Positions 30,896-39,293 of a stretch of 39,804 nt of DNA are shown here, piece by piece. The translations under genes were made by a program, and so were the position numbers. The notes beneath the pieces were generated by a model, which had not been told where the DNA came from, made no database searches, and was given only the letters and a program-made list of their open reading frames with translations. The DNA lies in contig BPGL01000001.1 of NCBI GenBank assembly GCA_026003015.1, forward strand, positions 966,913-1,006,716, given 5' to 3'. Positions within the stretch are counted from its first letter, which is position 1. Each line of letters begins with the position of its first letter. The stretch is from Actinomycetota bacterium. Lineage in GTDB: Bacteria > Actinomycetota > UBA4738 > HRBIN12.

Positions 30896-32356
30896 ATGCT
30901 CGAGGCCTACTGCTGGCCGCCCTCGGTGGCCCCCGGCGAACCCGTCGGGGTCCACGTCTCGACCGACGTCCCGGCCTTCGACGTGCGTGTCGAGCGCCAG
31001 GGCGCGGGCGTCGAGGTCCTCTGGCACGCACGCGCGAGGCGGGGAACCGTGCACCCGGTCCCTGCGAACGCGAGCGCGCGGGGGTGCGGGTGGCCGCCGG
31101 CCCTGGAGGTGCCCGTGGGCCGCGACTGGACCTCCGGCTACCACGCGGTACGCGTCTCGGCCGGGACGGAGGAGGCGGAGGCGTTCTTCGTCGTGCGGCC
31201 AGCAGATCCCGGGCCGATCCTGCTCGTGCTGTCCACGACGACCTGGCAGGCCTACAACGACTGGGGTGGGCCGTCCCTGTACACGGGCGGGACGCGCGTG
31301 TCGTTCGAGCGCCCCCTCGCACAAGGGTTCCTGCGCAAGCCGGAGCCCGCCCGGCGCAAGATGCAGCCCGAGCCCGACCGGGAGGCGCGCTGGTACTACG
31401 CCTGGGCCGAGCAGCTCGGCCTGTCGCCGTGGAGCGGGAGCGCCGGCTGGTCCACCTGGGAGGGCCCCTTCGTCCGGTGGGCCGAGACGGCCGGCTACCG
31501 GATCGACGTGGCCGTCTCCGAGGACCTCGAGCGGCGCCCCGAGATCCTCGACGGCCCTCGGCTGCTGCTGTTGGTCGGCCACGACGAGTACTGGTCCTGG
31601 GGCATGCGCGACGCGGTCGACGCCTTCGTCGCCCGCGGCGGCAACGTCGCGATCTTCAGCGGGAACACGTGCTGCTGGCAGATCCGCTTCGACGCGGACC
31701 ACCGCGGCATGACGTGCTTCAAGTACCGGGCCGGGGAGGATCCCGTGCTCGGCACCGGAGACGAGCGCTTCCTCACCGGCCTGTGGTCCGATCGGCGGAT
31801 CGGCCGCCCCGAGACGTCGACGATCGGGCTCACGTTCACCCGCGGCGGCTACTCGCGCTACGGCCTGGGGGTTCCGCGGGCATCGGGGGCCTACACGGTG
31901 TGGCGACCCGAGCACTGGCTGTTCGAGGGCACCGGTTTGCGCTACGGCGACGCCCTCGGGCTCGCCGATGCGATCGTCGCCTACGAGGTCGACGGCTGCG
32001 AGCTCGCGCTCGACGACGAGGGCCTGCCGGTTCCGACCCACGCCGACGGCGCCCCCGCGGCGCTGCGCGTGCTCGCGACCGCGCCGGCTCAGCTGTGGTC
32101 CCGCGAGGAGCAGCCGAGCCGCTACGCCGATGAGCCTGGGGAGCTCGAGCACGCGGCCGAGGCGGTGTTCGGTCCGTCGTGGCCCGACCACGTCGGGCGC
32201 CTGCGCCACAACCACGCGGTGCTCGGCGTCGTCGAGGAGCCGGGCCGCGGGACGATCGTGAACGTCGGGGTCACCGACTGGACCTACGGCCTCGTCGGGC
32301 GCGACCCGGCCGTGGAGCGGATCACGCGCAACGTCCTGGACCGCCTGAGCCGCTGA
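30896..32356 (+). CDS. N,N-dimethylformamidase large-subunit-like protein (C-terminal domain family)
   Basis: A 486-residue protein. An Ig-like N-terminal region of about 100 residues (SVAPGEPVGVHVSTDVPAFDVRVER) precedes the catalytic-type domain. That domain contains LLVLSTTTWQAYNDWGG, RWAETAGYRIDVAVSEDLE, VGHDEYWSWGMRDAVDAFVARGGNVAIFSGN and a final GTIVNVGVTDWTYGL. These stretches match the domain found in the large subunit of dimethylformamidase, an amidohydrolase with a tyrosine-liganded iron; HDEYWS likely carries part of the site. It is shorter than the true large subunit (about 760 residues), and no small-subunit gene is present. The substrate may therefore differ. No signal peptide was seen. 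Confidence 0.75.
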   Translation: MLEAYCWPPSVAPGEPVGVHVSTDVPAFDVRVERQGAGVEVLWHARARRGTVHPVPANASARGCGWPPALEVPVGRDWTSGYHAVRVSAGTEEAEAFFVVRPADPGPILLVLSTTTWQAYNDWGGPSLYTGGTRVSFERPLAQGFLRKPEPARRKMQPEPDREARWYYAWAEQLGLSPWSGSAGWSTWEGPFVRWAETAGYRIDVAVSEDLERRPEILDGPRLLLLVGHDEYWSWGMRDAVDAFVARGGNVAIFSGNTCCWQIRFDADHRGMTCFKYRAGEDPVLGTGDERFLTGLWSDRRIGRPETSTIGLTFTRGGYSRYGLGVPRASGAYTVWRPEHWLFEGTGLRYGDALGLADAIVAYEVDGCELALDDEGLPVPTHADGAPAALRVLATAPAQLWSREEQPSRYADEPGELEHAAEAVFGPSWPDHVGRLRHNHAVLGVVEEPGRGTIVNVGVTDWTYGLVGRDPAVERITRNVLDRLSR

Positions 32357-32365
32357 GCGCTCAGC

Positions 32366-34577
32366 TCAGCCGACCTTCGTGAGGGGCGCGTAGGCGAGCA
32401 ACAGGCTCTTCTCTCCGACCTCGGCGAAGGCGACCCGCGCTTCCGCGTCCTCACCCTCGCCGCTGACCGTGAGCACGACGCCCTCGCCGAACCGCTCGTG
32501 CACGACGGTGTCGCCCGGGGCGATCGACGGCGGTGCACGTCGGGCGGTGCGCCCGGACGCCGTGCGCGCGGGGAGGCCGACCACCGTGTACCCGCCGGCG
32601 CCCCGACGCCCACGCGGTCGGGCGATCGACTCGGCCTCGCGACGGTCGAGGAGGTGCTCGGGAACCTCCTTGAGGAACCTCGAGGGCGGGTTGTACTGCG
32701 TCTGACCGTACAGCGTCCGGCTCCAGGCGTGCGTGAGGTAAAGGCGCTCCCGTGCGCGCGTGATCCCGACGTAGGCGAGCCGACGCTCCTCCTCGAGCTC
32801 CGCCTGGTCGGTCATCGACCGGAAGTGCGGGAAGATCCCGTCCTCGAGCCCGACGATGAACACGATCGGGAACTCGAGCCCCTTGGCGATGTGGAGCGTC
32901 ATCAGCGTGACGCTCGAATCCTGCTCGTCGTACTCGTCCTGTTCCCCGACGAGGGAGACCTGCTCGAGGAAGGCGGCGAGGTCGGCGTCGGGGTCACGGG
33001 CCGCGAGCTCCTGGGCGACGCCGGCCAACTCCCGGAGGTTCTCGATCCTGCCCTCGGCCTCGAGCGTGCGCTCCTCCTCGAGCTCGGCGAGGTACCCCCG
33101 ACTCCCGCGCCGCCATCTCCACGAGCCGCGGCGGCCCCATCCCCTCGTCGAGGTGGCGCTGCAGCGTCGCCAGGATCGAGGCGAAGCCCGCCACCGCGCC
33201 CTTCGCCCGGGCCCCGAGTACAGCGATCTCGTCGACGCGGCGGCACGCCTCCACGACGTCGATCCCCTCGTCGCGGGCGAAGGCCTCGAGCGCGGCGACC
33301 GTCTGATCGCCGATCCCCCGCTTGGGCGTGTTGACGACCCGGCGGAACGAGATCACGTCGCTCGGGTTCACGAGCAGCCGGAGGTAGGCGAGCACGTCCT
33401 TGATCTCCTTGCGCTGGTAGAAGCGCACGCCGCCGAACACGCGGTAGGGGATCCCGAGCCGCATGAAGACGTCCTCGAGCACGCGCGACTGGGCGTTCGT
33501 CCGGTAGAAGACGGCGACGTCGCGGTAGCGGTACCCCTCCTGTTCGCAGAGGCGCTCGATCTCGTTCGCGACGAAGAACGCCTCGTCGTGCTCGTCCTCC
33601 GCGCGGTAGCTCACGACGAGCTCACCCTCTCCGGCGTCGGTCCATAGCTGCTTGGGCTTGCGGAGCTGGTTGTGCGCGATCAGCGCGTTCGCCACCTCGA
33701 GGATCCGTTGCGTCGAGCGGTAGTTCTGCTCCATCAGGAACACGGCCGCCTCGGGGTAGTCGCGTTCGAAGTCGAGGATGTTCTGGATCGTCGCTCCTCG
33801 CCACGAGTAGACCCCCTGGTCCGCGTCCCCGACGACGCACAGGTTGCGATGCCCGGCCGCGAGCTGGTTCACGAGCCGGTACTGCGCACGGCTCGTGTCC
33901 TGGTACTCGTCCACGAGCAGGTACCGGAACCGCTCCTGGTAGTGAGCGAGCACCTCGGGGTGGCGATCGAAGAGCCGCACCGTCTCGGCGATGAGGTCGT
34001 CGAAGTCGAGCGCCCCCGCGTCGTGCTTGCGCACCTCGTAGACCTCGTAGACCCGCGCCACCGTCTCCTCGTACAGGTTCGCGGCCAGCTCGCGGAGCTC
34101 CGCCGGCGACAGGACGCGGTCCTTCGCCTTGCCGATCGCGGCGGCCAGCGCCCGGGGCGGGAAGCGTTTCGGGTCGAGGTTGAGATCGCGCAGGATCCCG
34201 GCGATCAGGCGCTCGGTGTCGGCCTCGTCGTAGATCGTGAAGCCCGAGGGAACGCCGAGGTGGTCGTGCTCTCGACGCAGGATCCTGGCGCACGCGGCGT
34301 GGAACGTGAGGATCCACATGCCGCGGGACACGCCCGGCCCCACGAGCGCCTCGACCCGCTCGGCCATCTCGCGCGCGGCCTTGTTCGTGAACGTGATCGC
34401 GAGGATCGCGAACGGTGAGACCCCGCGCTCGCGGATCAAGAACGCGATCCGGTGCGTGAGCGCCCGGGTCTTGCCGGACCCGGCGCCGGCGACGATCAGC
34501 ACGGGCCCTTCGGTGTGGAGGACCGCCTCGCGCTGGATGTCGTTGAGGTCGGCCAACAGAGGGGGGGCGGCGCTCAC
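32366..34577 (-). pseudogene. pcrA: pcrA/uvrD superfamily 1 DNA helicase, frameshifted as read
   Basis: Domains 1A/1B: LNDIQREAVLHTEGP, Walker A AGAGSGKTRAL, TFTNKAAREM, VDEYQDTSRAQ and GDADQGVYSWRGA; then RSTQRILE, RFYQRKEIKDVL and NTPKRGIG. After LVEMAARESG the frame changes at a C5 run (33095-33099). The other frame continues YLAELEEERTLEAEGRIENL, TLMTLHIAKGLEFP, RRLAYVGITRARE and a C-terminal Tudor-like FGEGVVLTV region typical of PcrA. Removing one base gives about 736 residues, normal for PcrA. This is probably a sequence error, since the gene is otherwise intact. Start GTG 34577 comes 7 nt after TACACT; ATG 34625 would overlap the divergent sortase gene. Confidence 0.9.
33095..33099 (-). 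other. Frameshift point in pcrA (run of five C on + strand)
   Basis: With four C instead of five, ESG is followed by YLAELEEER in the PcrA frame, and the two halves of the helicase join. Gene length is 3n+1. Confidence 0.85.
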
Positions 34578-34584
34578 GCCGTCC

Positions 34585-34590
34585 AGTGTA
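34585..34590 (-). promoter_or_regulatory. -10 element (TACACT) for pcrA
   Basis: TACACT then GGACGGC and the GTG at 34577, a 7-nt spacing. Half of a 46-bp divergent promoter region shared with the sortase gene. Confidence 0.45.
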
Positions 34591-34609
34591 TTGGGGCGCG
34601 CCGAGACGG

Positions 34610-34615
34610 TACGGT
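34610..34615 (+). promoter_or_regulatory. -10 element (TACGGT) for the sortase gene
   Basis: TACGGT ends 8 nt before the ATG at 34624. No strong Shine-Dalgarno is present. Confidence 0.4.
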
Positions 34616-34623
34616 ACAGGTCC

Positions 34624-35280
34624 ATGAGCGCGCTCGACGCGGACCTCCGCGCGCCGACCGAGGCGCCCTCGGGCCCCCCTCCCTCCGACGCCTGGCGGGC
34701 TCCCGTGCGGTGGTTCGGCGTCCTGTGCCTCGTCGCCGCCGCGTTCCTCGCCGGCTACGTCGGTTGGCTCCTGTGGGGCACGGGCCTGGAGACGAAGGCC
34801 GCGCAGGCCGACCTCCGCGACGAGATCGAGGGGGCGATCGCCCGCGGGCCGGGTCCCGGGACACCGGAAACGCCCCTGCCGGGCGGCGCGTACGCGATCC
34901 TGCGGATCCCCTCGATCGACGTCGACGTCGTCGTCGTCGAGGGCACCGATCACGAGGCTCTGAAGAAGGGCCCCGGGCACTATCCCGACACCGCCGATCC
35001 GTGGGACGAGACCGGGCGGGTCGGGATCGCGGGCCATCGCACGACGTACCTGGCTCCCTTCTGGAACCTCGACCGGGTCCGTCCCGGGGATCGCATCGAG
35101 CTCCTCACGGCCCGCGGAACCTTCGTGTACGAGGCGACGCGCACCTTCGTGATCCCGGCGGAGGGATCGGGCGTCGTGCTCGATCAGACGCGCCGGCCGA
35201 CGCTGGTCCTGACGACCTGCAACCCGCGCTTCTCGGCCGCCGAGCGCCTCATCGTCGAGGCGGACCTCGTCGACAGCTGA
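34624..35280 (+). CDS. Class E sortase
   Basis: A 218-residue transpeptidase: proline-rich cytoplasmic start, one membrane helix (WFGVLCLVAAAFLAGYVGWLL), then the sortase barrel. The catalytic His is in GIAGHRTTYLAPFWNLD, the Cys in LTTCNPRFSAAERLIV, and the conserved Arg is in the same last motif. The TTC-NP/HP-RFSA pattern is that of actinobacterial class E sortases, which attach LAxTG-tagged proteins to the cell wall. No substrate with such a tail was found in this window. It is followed after 33 bp by the ECF sigma gene. Confidence 0.9.
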   Translation: MSALDADLRAPTEAPSGPPPSDAWRAPVRWFGVLCLVAAAFLAGYVGWLLWGTGLETKAAQADLRDEIEGAIARGPGPGTPETPLPGGAYAILRIPSIDVDVVVVEGTDHEALKKGPGHYPDTADPWDETGRVGIAGHRTTYLAPFWNLDRVRPGDRIELLTARGTFVYEATRTFVIPAEGSGVVLDQTRRPTLVLTTCNPRFSAAERLIVEADLVDS

Positions 35281-35301
35281 ACCCGGGCGTCGGCCCGCGC
35301 G

Positions 35302-35307
35302 TACCCT
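35302..35307 (+). promoter_or_regulatory. -10 element (TACCCT) for the sigma/anti-sigma pair
   Basis: TACCCT ends 6 nt before the GTG at 35314; leaderless start predicted. Confidence 0.4.
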
Positions 35308-35313
35308 TGCCGG

Positions 35314-35832
35314 GTGGATCCGACCGCAACCCTTCGGGGCGAGCCGGGTATCCGGGCCGCCTACGCCGCGTACGGAGCCGAGCTGTACGGCTTCGCGGTG
35401 CGCTCCCTCGGCGACCCGGGGCTCGCGGAGGAGGCGGTCCAGGAGACCTTCCTGCGGGCCTGGCGCCATTCCGAGCGCTTCGATCCGGAGGTCGCGTCGC
35501 TTCGGACGTGGCTGTTCGCGATCTGCCGCCACGTGGTCGTCGACCTCGCGCGCCGACGGGCCGCGCGACCGCTCGTCGCCGACGCGGTCGCCCCGGAGGC
35601 CGCGAGCGCCGACGACGTCGATCGCGCGCTCACGGCCTGGCAGGTGGAGGAGGCGCTCCGACGCATCGGCGAGGACCACCGCCGCGTGCTGATCGAGGTC
35701 TACTACCGCGCCCGGCCCTACGCGGAGGTCGCGGCCGAGCTCGGCGTGCCCGTCGGAACCGTCAAGAGCCGCGTCTACTACGGCCTGCGGGCGCTCCGCC
35801 TCGCCCTGGAGGAGATGGGGGTCGAGGGATGA
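35314..35832 (+). CDS. ECF (extracytoplasmic function) sigma factor
   Basis: A 172-residue sigma-70 family protein with region 2 (LYGFAVRSLGDPGLAEEAVQETFLRAWR, then LRTWLFAICRHVVVDLARRR) and region 4 (RRVLIEVYYRARPYAEVAAELGVPVGTVKSRVYYGLRALR), without regions 1 and 3. It resembles the SigK/SigL group that works with RskA-like anti-sigma factors. GTG start. Its stop overlaps the ATG of the anti-sigma gene (ATGA), so the pair is made in step. Which promoters it reads cannot be told from the window. Confidence 0.92.
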   Translation: MDPTATLRGEPGIRAAYAAYGAELYGFAVRSLGDPGLAEEAVQETFLRAWRHSERFDPEVASLRTWLFAICRHVVVDLARRRAARPLVADAVAPEAASADDVDRALTAWQVEEALRRIGEDHRRVLIEVYYRARPYAEVAAELGVPVGTVKSRVYYGLRALRLALEEMGVEG

Positions 35833-36476
35833 GCGAGGGCTGCCGACCGTTCCGCGAGCAGCTCGGCCCCCTCGCGCTCGGCCACCTCCCCGACCCCGAG
35901 GTCGCGTCCGTGCGGGCCCACGTCGACGGCTGCGCCGACTGCCGGGAGGAGCTCCGGGCGCTCGAGGAGGCCGCGGGGGCGCTCGCCCTCGTCGATCCGG
36001 AGCTGCTCGACGAACCCCTGGCGCCGCCGCGCGGCCTGGGCGATCGGATCGTCTCGCTCGTCCGCGAGGAACGCCTGCTCGAGCAGCGCCGACGGCGGCG
36101 TCGGCTCACCGGTCTGCTCGCGGCCGCCGTCCTCGCCGGAGCGCTGGCCGCCGTCACGCTCGGGATCGCCCATGACCCCGGGGTACGGGTGCTGCTCGAG
36201 CCGCAGCGCGGCGGGCTCGAGGCGATCCCCGCCCGGCTGGTCGAGCGTCCCTGGGGCACGGAGGTCCGCCTGGAGGCCTCGGGCCTGCCGGCGGGCCGCT
36301 ACGTGGTGTGGCTGCGCGAGCCCGACGACGACCGCGTGCCGGCCGGGTCGTTCGACGCCGTCGCGGACGCGGGCGAGGTCGTGCTCGCGAGCGCCCTCGC
36401 GATCGACGGTGCCGTGGGGATCGGGGTGAGCGAGGCCGACGGCACGACCGTGCTCTACGGCCACCTGCGCGACTGA
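35829..36476 (+). CDS. Membrane anti-sigma factor with zinc-finger (ZAS) domain, RskA-like
   Basis: A 215-residue partner of the sigma factor. The N-terminal ZAS domain includes the HVDGCADC motif (HxxxCxxC) plus Cys5, which suggests zinc or redox control. A membrane helix (LTGLLAAAVLAGALAAVTLGIA) follows an Arg-rich stretch. An outer domain with GLPAGRYVVWLR, DDRVPAGSF and a beta-rich tail resembles the RskA C-terminal domain. In such systems the outer domain is cleaved on a signal and the sigma factor is released. The start is fixed by the overlap with the sigma gene stop. Confidence 0.88.
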   Translation: MSEGCRPFREQLGPLALGHLPDPEVASVRAHVDGCADCREELRALEEAAGALALVDPELLDEPLAPPRGLGDRIVSLVREERLLEQRRRRRRLTGLLAAAVLAGALAAVTLGIAHDPGVRVLLEPQRGGLEAIPARLVERPWGTEVRLEASGLPAGRYVVWLREPDDDRVPAGSFDAVADAGEVVLASALAIDGAVGIGVSEADGTTVLYGHLRD

Positions 36477-36483
36477 GCCCGCG

Positions 36484-38022
36484 TCACTCCCACTCGATCG
36501 TTCCCGGCGGCTTGCTCGTGACGTCGTAGGCGACCCGGTTCACGCCGGGGACCTCGCGCACGATCCGGGACGCGATCCGATCGAGCACGTCGGCCGGCAG
36601 GCGAGCCCAATCGGCGGTCATCGCGTCCTGGCTCGTGACGGCGCGGACGATCACCGGATGCTCGTAGGTTCGCCCGTCACCCATCACCCCGACCGTGTGG
36701 ACGTCGGCGAGGAGCACGCAGAACGCCTGCCAGGTCTCCTGTTCGAGCCCGGCCCTGCGGATCTCGTCGCGAACGATGCGATCGGCCGCCCGCACGATCG
36801 CGAGCCGTTCGGCCGTCACCTCCCCGACGATGCGCACGGCCAGGCCGGGCCCGGGGAACGGCTGGCGCCCGACGATCTCTTCGGGCAGCCCGAGCTCCGC
36901 GCCGATCCAGCGGACCTCGTCCTTGAACAGGTCGCGCAGCGGCTCGATCAACTCGAGGTCCATCCGCTCGGGCAGACCGCCGACGTTGTGATGGCTCTTG
37001 ATCGTCGCCGCCGTGTGCGACCCGCTCTCGATCACGTCGGGGTAGAGCGTGCCCTGGACGAGGAACCGCGCCGATCCGTGGTCGCGGGCCACCTCCTCGA
37101 ACACCCGGATGAACTCCTCCCCGATGATCCGCCGCTTGCGCTCGGGGTCGCGAACGCCGGCGAGCGCGGCGAGGAAGCGGTCGGCGGCCTTGACGTGGAC
37201 GAGGGGGACCCGGAAGTGCCGGGCGAAGGTCTCCTCGACCTGGTCGGGCTCCCCCTCGCGGTTCAGGCCGTGGTCGACGAAGACGCAGGTGAGCTGGTCG
37301 CCGACGGCGCGGTGCACGAGGAGGGCGGCGACGCTCGAGTCGACGCCTCCCGACAGGGCGCACAGGACCTCGGCGTTGCCCACCCGCGCCCGGATCCGCT
37401 CGACCGAGGCCTCGATGATGTTCGTGGGGGTCCAGTCCGGAAGGAGCCCGCACGCCTCGTAGAGGAAGCGCTTCATCACGGCCTGGCCCCGGGGGGTGTG
37501 GGAGACCTCCGGGTGGAACTGGACGCCGTAGAGGCCGCGCTCGGGATCCTCCATCGCGGCGATGGGGATCCGGTCGGTCCGCGCCGTCACGCGGAACCCC
37601 GACGGCGCGCGGGTCACGGCGTCGCCGTGGCTCATCCAGACCGTGTCGCTGGCCGGCAGATCGGCGAGGAGCACGCCGGGGTCGAGGACCTCGAGCCGCG
37701 TCGCCCCGTACTCCCGCTCCCCCGTCGCCGCCACCTCGCCTCCGAGGGCCTGGGCCATCAGCTGGTGCCCGTAGCAGATCCCGAGGACGGGCACGCCGAG
37801 CTCGAACAACCCCGGATCCACCCCCGGGGCACCCGGCTCGTACACGCTCGCCGGGCCGCCCGACAGCACGATCCCGGCCGGACGTCGAGCGGCGAGGTCC
37901 GCCGGGGGCAGGTCGTGCCGGACGATCTCGGAGTACACGTGGGCCTCGCGGATCCGCCGCGCGATCAGCTGGGCGTACTGGGCGCCGAGATCGACCACGA
38001 GGACGGGGCGGGCGTCGGCCAC
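36484..38022 (-). CDS. guaA: GMP synthase (glutamine-hydrolysing)
   Basis: A 512-residue enzyme converting XMP to GMP. The class I glutaminase domain has nucleophile Cys83 ([15 protein letters not shown]) and the His-Glu of [10 protein letters not shown]. The synthetase domain has the P-loop [13 protein letters not shown] and the C-terminal dimerisation part ending in [17 protein letters not shown]. The start is GTG, 6 nt after TACGGT. guaB3 lies 34 bp upstream on the same strand. The gene converges with the anti-sigma gene. Confidence 0.96.
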   Translation of the reverse strand: MADARPVLVVDLGAQYAQLIARRIREAHVYSEIVRHDLPPADLAARRPAGIVLSGGPASVYEPGAPGVDPGLFELGVPVLGICYGHQLMAQALGGEVAATGEREYGATRLEVLDPGVLLADLPASDTVWMSHGDAVTRAPSGFRVTARTDRIPIAAMEDPERGLYGVQFHPEVSHTPRGQAVMKRFLYEACGLLPDWTPTNIIEASVERIRARVGNAEVLCALSGGVDSSVAALLVHRAVGDQLTCVFVDHGLNREGEPDQVEETFARHFRVPLVHVKAADRFLAALAGVRDPERKRRIIGEEFIRVFEEVARDHGSARFLVQGTLYPDVIESGSHTAATIKSHHNVGGLPERMDLELIEPLRDLFKDEVRWIGAELGLPEEIVGRQPFPGPGLAVRIVGEVTAERLAIVRAADRIVRDEIRRAGLEQETWQAFCVLLADVHTVGVMGDGRTYEHPVIVRAVTSQDAMTADWARLPADVLDRIASRIVREVPGVNRVAYDVTSKPPGTIEWE

Positions 38023-38028
38023 GCCCCA

Positions 38029-38034
38029 ACCGTA
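38029..38034 (-). promoter_or_regulatory. -10 element (TACGGT) for guaA
   Basis: TACGGT ends 6 nt before the guaA GTG, inside the short gap after guaB3. It could give guaA a separate leaderless promoter. Confidence 0.35.
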
Positions 38035-38056
38035 GCAGCCGGCGGCGCGTCGACCG

Positions 38057-39217
38057 CTAGTGCCCCATCCCGACGCGCTGAGCCGTCTGGTAGGTCTTGC
38101 CCTCGGTCTTGATCGAGGGCGCGATCACGAGCTCCGCCTTCTGGAACTCCTTGATCGTCTCGTAGCCCGTCGTGGCCATCGACGTGGCCAGCGCACCGAA
38201 CAGGTTCAGGGTTCCGTCGTTCTCGTGGGCGGGGCCGAGCAGGATCTCCTCGAGCGTGGCGACCTGCTGGGTGCGAACCCGGGCACCCCTGGGCAGCGTC
38301 GGATGGAACGTCGCCATCCCCCAGTGGAACCCCCGCCCCGGGGCCTCGACCGCCCGGGTGAGCGGCGAGCCGATCATCACGGCGTCGGCTCCGCAGGCGA
38401 TCGCCTTGGCGATGTCGCCGCCGGTGCGCATCCCGCCGTCGGCGATCACGTGGCAGTACCGCCCGGTCTCGTGCAGGTGCTCCCGTCGGGCGGCCGCGGC
38501 ATCGGCGATCGCCGTCGCCTGGGGCACGCCGACCCCGAGCACCCCGCGGGTCGTGCAGGCGTTGCCCGGCCCGACCCCGACGAGCACGCCGATCGCCCCG
38601 GTGCGCATCAGGTGCAGCGCGGTCTGGTAGCTCGCGCATCCGCCGACGATCACCGGGAGGTCGAACCCTGCGATGAACCGCTTGAGGTTGAGGGGCTCGA
38701 CCCGGGAGCTCACGTGTTCGGCCGACACCACGGTTCCCTGGATGACGAGGATGTCGAGCCCGGCTTCGAGCACGAGGGGCGCGTAGCGCTCGACCCGCTG
38801 GGGCGTGAGGGAGGCGCACGACACCACCCCGCCCTCCTTGATCTCGCGGATCCGCCGACCGATCAGCTCATCCTTGATCGGTTCGCGGTACAGCTCCTGC
38901 ATGCGCCGCGTCGCCTTCTCGTCGGGGAGCGACGCGATCTCCTCGTAGACGGGCTCGGGGTCCTCGTAGCGCGTCCACAGCCCCTCGAGGTTGAGACAGG
39001 CCAGACCACCGAGCCGGCCGATCTGGATGGCGGTGGCCGGCGAGACGGCGGCGTCCATCGCCGAGGCCATCATGGGCAGCTCGAAGGTGTAGGCGTCGAT
39101 CTCCCAGCGGATGCTGACGTCCTCGGGGTCGCGGGTGCGCCGCGACGGGACGATCGCGACCTCGTCGAACCCGTAGGCCCGGCGGGCCGTCTTGCCGATG
39201 CCGATCTCGAACTCCAT
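38057..39217 (-). CDS. guaB3: GuaB3-family IMP dehydrogenase-related protein
   Basis: A 386-residue TIM-barrel protein that keeps the IMPDH/GMP reductase core but has no CBS domains. Nearly every block matches the actinobacterial GuaB3 family: [54 protein letters not shown] and [25 protein letters not shown]. The catalytic Cys221 is in the loop [11 protein letters not shown]. Members were long annotated as IMP dehydrogenases; GMP reductase activity has been reported for a cyanobacterial relative. Placement ahead of guaA fits guanine nucleotide balance. The ATG is preceded by GGGGGTGAT at short spacing, so this gene has a leader. Confidence 0.93.
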   Translation of the reverse strand: MEFEIGIGKTARRAYGFDEVAIVPSRRTRDPEDVSIRWEIDAYTFELPMMASAMDAAVSPATAIQIGRLGGLACLNLEGLWTRYEDPEPVYEEIASLPDEKATRRMQELYREPIKDELIGRRIREIKEGGVVSCASLTPQRVERYAPLVLEAGLDILVIQGTVVSAEHVSSRVEPLNLKRFIAGFDLPVIVGGCASYQTALHLMRTGAIGVLVGVGPGNACTTRGVLGVGVPQATAIADAAAARREHLHETGRYCHVIADGGMRTGGDIAKAIACGADAVMIGSPLTRAVEAPGRGFHWGMATFHPTLPRGARVRTQQVATLEEILLGPAHENDGTLNLFGALATSMATTGYETIKEFQKAELVIAPSIKTEGKTYQTAQRVGMGH

Positions 39218-39293
39218 CGATCACCCCCCGCGGCGGCCAGGGTAACAGCCACGGGTCCCCCGTTCAGGCCCGCCGGCTGCGAGGATTGAGACC

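Noticed and set aside
33085..33105. pcrA as two separate genes.
   Set aside because: The two frames together make one continuous, normal PcrA, the second half has no promoter or credible start, and the halves overlap at the conserved region.
38057..39217. Ordinary IMP dehydrogenase GuaB.
   Set aside because: Length, absence of CBS domains and block-by-block similarity place it in GuaB3.
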